The position numbers and the translations under genes were made by a program. The notes under the pieces are model-generated. The model had not been told where the DNA came from and searched no databases. It saw nothing but the letters and a program-made list of their open reading frames with translations. 9,802 bases of DNA, taken from the NCBI GenBank assembly GCA_002344565.1, contig DDTZ01000067.1, positions 1 through 9,802 on the forward strand. The letters run 5' to 3'. The DNA comes from Bdellovibrionaceae bacterium UBA2351. Lineage in GTDB: Bacteria > Bdellovibrionota > Bdellovibrionia > Bdellovibrionales > Bdellovibrionaceae. Positions 6,580 to 9,802 of this stretch are shown here, in pieces; within the stretch, counting starts at the first letter, position 1; the number at the start of each line of letters is the position of its first letter.

Positions 6580-6608
6580 GTTTTAACTAGATTTTCAAAT
6601 ATTTTCAA
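6580..6608 (-). promoter_or_regulatory. Candidate sigma70-like promoter for the ABC-F gene
   Basis: On the minus strand, TTGAAA (6608-6603, 5 of 6 to consensus) and TAAAAC (6585-6580, 4 of 6) are separated by exactly 17 nt. Transcription would begin near 6573, only about 5 nt before the start codon at 6568, giving a very short or leaderless mRNA. This agrees with the lack of a ribosome binding site there. Confidence 0.35.
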
Positions 6609-6614
6609 AACTTC

Positions 6615-6658
6615 TTTTTTTTAAAAAAAGGGTCTCGACAGACCGAGTCGCCTATGAT
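6615..6658 (+). promoter_or_regulatory. Upstream region of rpmE: T8A7 tract, small hairpin, possible -10
   Basis: A run of eight T and seven A (6615-6629) is likely intrinsically bent and could act as an upstream promoter element. It is followed by an inverted repeat GGTCT-CGAC-AGACC (6631-6644) and by TATGAT (6653-6658), a 5-of-6 match to a -10 box; CATAAT (6663-6668) is a second option. No proper -35 is found at 16-18 nt from either. Read on the minus strand, the hairpin followed by seven T resembles a weak terminator, but no minus-strand gene ends here. Confidence 0.25.
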
Positions 6659-6700
6659 AGTCCATAATACCGATTTAGTAATAAAACCAAGAGGTTCCTA

Positions 6701-6952
6701 ATGAAAAAAGACTTACACCCAAAAGTAAACACAGTAGTGTTCAAAGACATTTCTTGTGATTTCCAGTTCTTGGGCAACTCAACACTAACTTCTAAAGAAA
6801 CAGTTAAATGGGAAGATGGTAAAGAGTATCCGTTAATCAAAGTTGAGATTTCTTCTGCATCTCATCCGTTCTTCACTGGTAAACAACGTTTACTTGATAC
6901 TGAAGGCCGTGTTGATAAGTTCAAGAAAAAATACGCTACATCTGCTAAGTAG
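6701..6952 (+). CDS. rpmE2: 50S ribosomal protein L31, type B (zinc-independent)
   Basis: 83 residues, the usual length of type B L31, which binds at the central protuberance of the large subunit and helps form a bridge to the small subunit. Recognised from MKKDLHPKVNTVVFKD at the start and the HPFFTGKQRLLDTEGRVDKF block (55-74). Type A L31 carries a CxxC zinc ribbon; here only one cysteine (C19) is present, so the protein should not need zinc. The start has GAGG at 6691-6694, six nt before the ATG. It precedes prfA, as L31 commonly does in related genomes, but a strong terminator follows it, so it is probably mostly transcribed alone. No Zur-type operator was recognised upstream. The symbol rpmE is used for the same gene in some annotations. 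Confidence 0.95.
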   Translation: MKKDLHPKVNTVVFKDISCDFQFLGNSTLTSKETVKWEDGKEYPLIKVEISSASHPFFTGKQRLLDTEGRVDKFKKKYATSAK

Positions 6953-6976
6953 CTTTTTCCAATTTCATATTTTAAG

Positions 6977-7010
6977 AATGCGATTAGTTCATCTAGTCGC
7001 ATTTTTTTTT
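6977..7010 (+). terminator. Rho-independent terminator after rpmE
   Basis: AATGCGATTAG (6977-6987) pairs with CTAGTCGCATT (6993-7003) in an 11-bp stem with one G-U pair and a 5-nt loop (TTCAT), followed by a T-run through 7010. It lies 24 nt after the L31 stop and 56 nt before prfA, so it separates L31 from the prfA-prmC-murA unit or lets only part of the transcripts through. Confidence 0.9.
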
Positions 7011-7066
7011 ATACTCCTCTTTGTCGGTGAACTCCGATACCATTTTACATCTCTGCCGAGGAATTT

Positions 7067-8137
7067 ATGTTTTCAAAACTAGATGAAGTTGAATCAAGAT
7101 ATGAACAAGTAAATCTTTCATTACAACGTCCTGACGTTGCGAGTGATCAAAAAAAATATCGTGGCCTTATGAAGGAACTAGCTGACCTAGAAAAAGTCGT
7201 AGTTCTATATCGTGATTATAAAAAGAAAACAGCCGCACTTAAAGACAACAAAGAATTACTAACCGCTGAGTCAGACAACGAAATGAAAGAAATGTTTCGT
7301 GAAGAGATTCGTGAGCTTGAAGCGGCTATTCCGGATTTGGAGGCTAAGTTAAAATTAGCTTTGATTCCTAAAGATCCAAATGATGACAAAAATATTATTC
7401 TTGAGATCCGCGCGGGTGCAGGTGGTGATGAGGCATCTTTATTTGCGGACGAATTATTCCGTGCGTATGCTCATTATGCGGGAAAGCAAGGCTGGAAAGC
7501 CGAGATGATGTCGTATTCACCAGGAAACGTAGGCGGCGCTAAAGAGATTATTGCATCTATTTCGGGGGATAGCGTATTTAGTAAATTAAAATATGAAAGC
7601 GGTGTTCATCGCGTACAACGAGTTCCGGAAACCGAAGGTGCCGGTCGCGTTCATACCTCAACAATTACTGTAGCTGTTATTCCTGAAGTAGAAGAAGTCG
7701 AAGTTAAAATTGATATGAACGACATCAAGATTGATGTTATGCGCGCTTCGGGTGCCGGTGGTCAGTCCGTAAATAGAACCGAATCTGCTGTTCGTTTACA
7801 TCATGGTCCATCAGGTATTATCGTTCATTGCCAAGAAGGAAAATCTCAGACAGCCAATAAGGAAAAAGCGTTCAAGATACTAGCGTCTAAGTTACAGATG
7901 TTAGAAGACGAAAAAGCCCGTAAAGAGGCCAGTGATACACGACTCGAGCAAATTGGAACTGGTGATCGCTCAGAACGTATTCGTACTTACAACTTCCCTC
8001 AGACTCGTGTGACGGATCATAGAATTGGTTTGACCACTCATGCCCTGAATGAAATCATGGCTGGGGACATTAGCATTTTAGTGGACTCACTAGTTGCTCA
8101 TTACCAAGCAGAAGCACTAAAAAAACAAACGAGTTAA
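7067..8137 (+). CDS. prfA: Peptide chain release factor 1 (RF1)
   Basis: 356 residues, close to the 360 of E. coli RF1. RF1 recognises UAA and UAG stop codons in the ribosomal A site and triggers hydrolysis of the peptidyl-tRNA. Seen: N-terminal coiled-coil region (about 1-100), ILEIRAGAGGDEASLFADEL (111-130), the stop-codon recognition tripeptide of RF1 type PET at 187-189 (P-x-T; RF2 would have SPF), the catalytic GGQ at 231-233 within SGAGGQSVNRTESAVR, and the C-terminal RIRTYNFPQTRVTDHRI (305-320 region). No in-frame TGA or frameshift is present, as expected for RF1 rather than RF2. The start is supported by GAGGA (7058-7062) 4 nt before the ATG and by the family-typical beginning. Its stop lies 3 nt before prmC, whose product methylates Q233. 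A promoter between the L31 terminator and this gene was not identified. Confidence 0.97.
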   Translation: MFSKLDEVESRYEQVNLSLQRPDVASDQKKYRGLMKELADLEKVVVLYRDYKKKTAALKDNKELLTAESDNEMKEMFREEIRELEAAIPDLEAKLKLALIPKDPNDDKNIILEIRAGAGGDEASLFADELFRAYAHYAGKQGWKAEMMSYSPGNVGGAKEIIASISGDSVFSKLKYESGVHRVQRVPETEGAGRVHTSTITVAVIPEVEEVEVKIDMNDIKIDVMRASGAGGQSVNRTESAVRLHHGPSGIIVHCQEGKSQTANKEKAFKILASKLQMLEDEKARKEASDTRLEQIGTGDRSERIRTYNFPQTRVTDHRIGLTTHALNEIMAGDISILVDSLVAHYQAEALKKQTS

Positions 8138-8140
8138 ACT

Positions 8141-9013
8141 ATGACCATCAAAGAAGTTCTGGATAAAACCATAACTTTTTTTAAAGCTAAGGGATTTCAT
8201 TCTCCCCGTTTAGATGCGGAGCTGCTCATTTCGCATGGGCTTGGTCTAGAGCGTTTACAGCTATATCTAAAATTTGATCAACCTTTAAAAGAACCTGAAC
8301 TAGAAAAACTACGTGAATTGGTTAAGCGGCGTACAACGGGTGAACCTATCGCTTACATTCTGGGTAAAAAAGATTTTTACAAAAACAGCTTCCTAGTTAA
8401 CAAAGCTGTTTTGATCCCGCGTCCCGAGACTGAAACGTTAGTGGAAATGGCGGCGAATTTTATTGAAGGCAAAAAACCGTTAAAGTCATTTCATGTGTTA
8501 GATATTGGCGGGGGTTCGGGTTGTATAGGCATTTCTCTTGCGAAAGAATTCCCGGAAATTAAAGTTACTATTATAGAAAAATCAAAAGAGGCCACTGACG
8601 TAATCAAAGAAAATATGGTGTTAAATCAAGTTAGTAACGTAACGATTTACAACCTAGACGCTGAAGATATCGAAGGATTCGTCGAAGAGTATTCAGAAGG
8701 CCATCCGGCATTTGATTTGATCGTGTCTAACCCTCCCTACATCGATATCGAAGATAAAGAAGTGGAAGATGATGTTAGAAAATTCGAGCCGCAAGAAGCT
8801 CTGTTTGCTGATGATAAAGGCTATGTTTTTTTAAAGAGCTGGGCAAATAAGTATTCCTCTTTATTAAACAATGATGGAATGATGATTTTTGAAATGGGCT
8901 ACACGCAAGGTGACGCTATTTTAGAACATTTAACAAAGCTTAATATTTTTAAATCTGTAAAAATCAAAAAGGACTTAGCCGAAAAAGATCGCTTCATAGC
9001 GATGGCTAAATAG
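8141..9013 (+). CDS. prmC: Release factor glutamine methyltransferase PrmC (HemK)
   Basis: 290 residues, a normal length for the family. PrmC uses S-adenosylmethionine to N5-methylate the glutamine of the GGQ motif in RF1 and RF2, raising termination efficiency. Seen: a helical N-terminal release-factor-binding domain (about 1-75), the RPETE motif (94-98), the SAM-binding loop VLDIGGGSGCIGISLA (119-134), acidic E146 at the end of the next strand, the catalytic NPPY (197-200), and a C-terminal KDLAEKDRFIAM (278-289) matching the family's 'DLAGRDR' end. It starts 3 nt after the prfA stop with only a weak GAG (8131-8133) as ribosome binding site, so it is probably translated by coupling from prfA. 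Gene order right behind its substrate is common in bacteria. It ends 7 nt before murA. Confidence 0.96.
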   Translation: MTIKEVLDKTITFFKAKGFHSPRLDAELLISHGLGLERLQLYLKFDQPLKEPELEKLRELVKRRTTGEPIAYILGKKDFYKNSFLVNKAVLIPRPETETLVEMAANFIEGKKPLKSFHVLDIGGGSGCIGISLAKEFPEIKVTIIEKSKEATDVIKENMVLNQVSNVTIYNLDAEDIEGFVEEYSEGHPAFDLIVSNPPYIDIEDKEVEDDVRKFEPQEALFADDKGYVFLKSWANKYSSLLNNDGMMIFEMGYTQGDAILEHLTKLNIFKSVKIKKDLAEKDRFIAMAK

Positions 9014-9020
9014 GTGACGT

Positions 9021-9802
9021 ATGGACAGAATGGCAGTGTCGGGCGGACACGTTTTAAACGGTCATGTTAAAGCAAGTGGCGCAAAAAATTCAGCGCTTAA
9101 GTTATTGTTTTCTACAATTTTGGCAGAAGGTACGCACCAATTTAAGAATGTTCCCGAATTAAAAGATATCGAATCAACGGCGGCACTACTAGAAAGCTTA
9201 GGCATTCAATGTGAACGTAAGGGTGAAGATTTCTTGGTCCATTCTAAAAAATTAAACAGCCTTCAGGCAAGCTACGAATTAGTTAGAAAAATGCGAGCGA
9301 GCATTCTGTGTTTAGGTCCCATGTTAACTAAGTATGGTGAAGCTGTTGTGTCTTTGCCTGGTGGCTGCGCTATCGGATCCCGCCCTATCGATTTGCATTT
9401 AGATGGTATGCGTGCGTTGGGTGCCGAAATTGAATTAAAAGAAGGTTTCGTTCACGCAAAGGCAAAGCGGTTAAAAGGCGCTACTTTTCTATTTGAAAAC
9501 GTGACTGTCGGTGGCACTGAAAACATGATGATGGCGGCGGCACTAGCTGAAGGCGTGACGATTTTAGAGAATGCGGCGAAAGAACCAGAAATCGTTGATC
9601 TTGCAGAATACATGATCAAAATGGGTGCTAAGATCACGGGGCACGGAACTTCAATCATGAAAATTGAAGGCGTTGAAAAATTAAAACCAGCGGTTCATTC
9701 AGTAATGCCTGATCGTATCGAGGCAGGGACTTTACTTATCGCGGGTGCAATCACTGGCGGCGAAGTAACGGTTGAAAAGTGCGTACCGGCACATTTGGAT
9801 GC
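9021..9802 (+). CDS. murA: UDP-N-acetylglucosamine 1-carboxyvinyltransferase MurA, N-terminal part (runs off right edge)
   Basis: 260 complete codons from the ATG at 9021; family proteins have about 415-430 residues, so about 60 percent is present. MurA transfers enolpyruvate from phosphoenolpyruvate to UDP-GlcNAc, the first committed step of peptidoglycan synthesis, in the cytoplasm. Seen: SGAKNSALK (19-27) with the K22-N23 pair that binds substrate, VRKMRASIL (88-96), the active-site loop LPGGCAIGSRPIDLHLDGM (112-130) with catalytic C116, VGGTENMMMAAALAEG (163-178), and DRIEAGT (231-237). C116 is the cysteine that fosfomycin alkylates; some phyla have Asp here and are naturally resistant, so this enzyme should be sensitive. 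The ribosome binding site AGGTGA (9012-9017) overlaps the prmC stop codon, and the N-terminus MDRMAVSGG fits the family start. It is part of the prfA-prmC-murA unit. Confidence 0.96.
   Translation, partial: MDRMAVSGGHVLNGHVKASGAKNSALKLLFSTILAEGTHQFKNVPELKDIESTAALLESLGIQCERKGEDFLVHSKKLNSLQASYELVRKMRASILCLGPMLTKYGEAVVSLPGGCAIGSRPIDLHLDGMRALGAEIELKEGFVHAKAKRLKGATFLFENVTVGGTENMMMAAALAEGVTILENAAKEPEIVDLAEYMIKMGAKITGHGTSIMKIEGVEKLKPAVHSVMPDRIEAGTLLIAGAITGGEVTVEKCVPAHLD

Noticed and set aside
6843..7082. Plus-strand open frame of 79 codons overlapping L31, its terminator and the prfA start.
   Set aside because: It runs through a strong terminator and overlaps two conserved genes in another frame; its hydrophobic stretch comes from the T-run.
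7748..7780. Serine instead of the common histidine right after GGQ in RF1.
   Set aside because: GGQ itself is intact and a serine at this place is, to my knowledge, found in many bacterial RF1 proteins, so it is not a sign of altered function.
9021..9802. Apparent truncation of MurA.
   Set aside because: The frame is open to the last base; the missing C-terminal part is due to the window edge, not to a broken gene.

Overview
The window looks like a piece of a moderately AT-rich Gram-negative chromosome, most likely a Bdellovibrio-like member of the Bdellovibrionota or a relative from the old deltaproteobacterial assemblage. This is inferred from the gene order rpmE (type B L31) - prfA - prmC - murA, from a short outer-membrane-type lipoprotein, and from the general style of the proteins; it was not tested by a database search. 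No rRNA, tRNA, CRISPR array, insertion sequence or integrase was seen.

Layout. (1) Positions 1-4141, minus strand: a tightly packed four-gene operon read from right to left. It encodes a 12-TM MFS transporter, a 391-residue protein that appears to hold two tandem GNAT folds, a LuxE-type acyl-protein synthetase, and a LuxC-type acyl-CoA/acyl-enzyme reductase cut by the left edge. All three junctions overlap (4, 11 and 4 nt), which suggests translational coupling and one shared pathway. LuxE and LuxC together convert a carboxylic (fatty) acid to an aldehyde; no luciferase subunit is visible. The acyltransferase-like protein and the exporter-like MFS protein suggest a made-and-moved acyl or lipid product, but this is inference. 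(2) Positions 4142-4389: a divergent intergenic region with one perfect and two near-perfect DnaA-box-like 9-mers. (3) Positions 4390-4893, plus strand: a 167-residue lipoprotein with two four-cysteine modules of identical spacing, followed by a terminator shared with the convergent gene. (4) Positions 4928-6568, minus strand: a duplicated-ATPase ABC-F translation factor. (5) Positions 6569-6700: a divergent promoter region. (6) Positions 6701-9802, plus strand: ribosomal protein L31 type B with its own strong terminator, then release factor 1, its glutamine methyltransferase PrmC, and the first two thirds of MurA, running off the right edge.

How the parts work together. The right half is housekeeping: L31, ABC-F, RF1 and PrmC all act on or around the ribosome (PrmC methylates the GGQ glutamine of RF1 encoded just upstream), and MurA makes the first committed peptidoglycan precursor. 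The left half is accessory and holds the material worth a second look: the LuxC/LuxE/double-GNAT/MFS operon, the cysteine-repeat lipoprotein, and the DnaA-box-like cluster between them.
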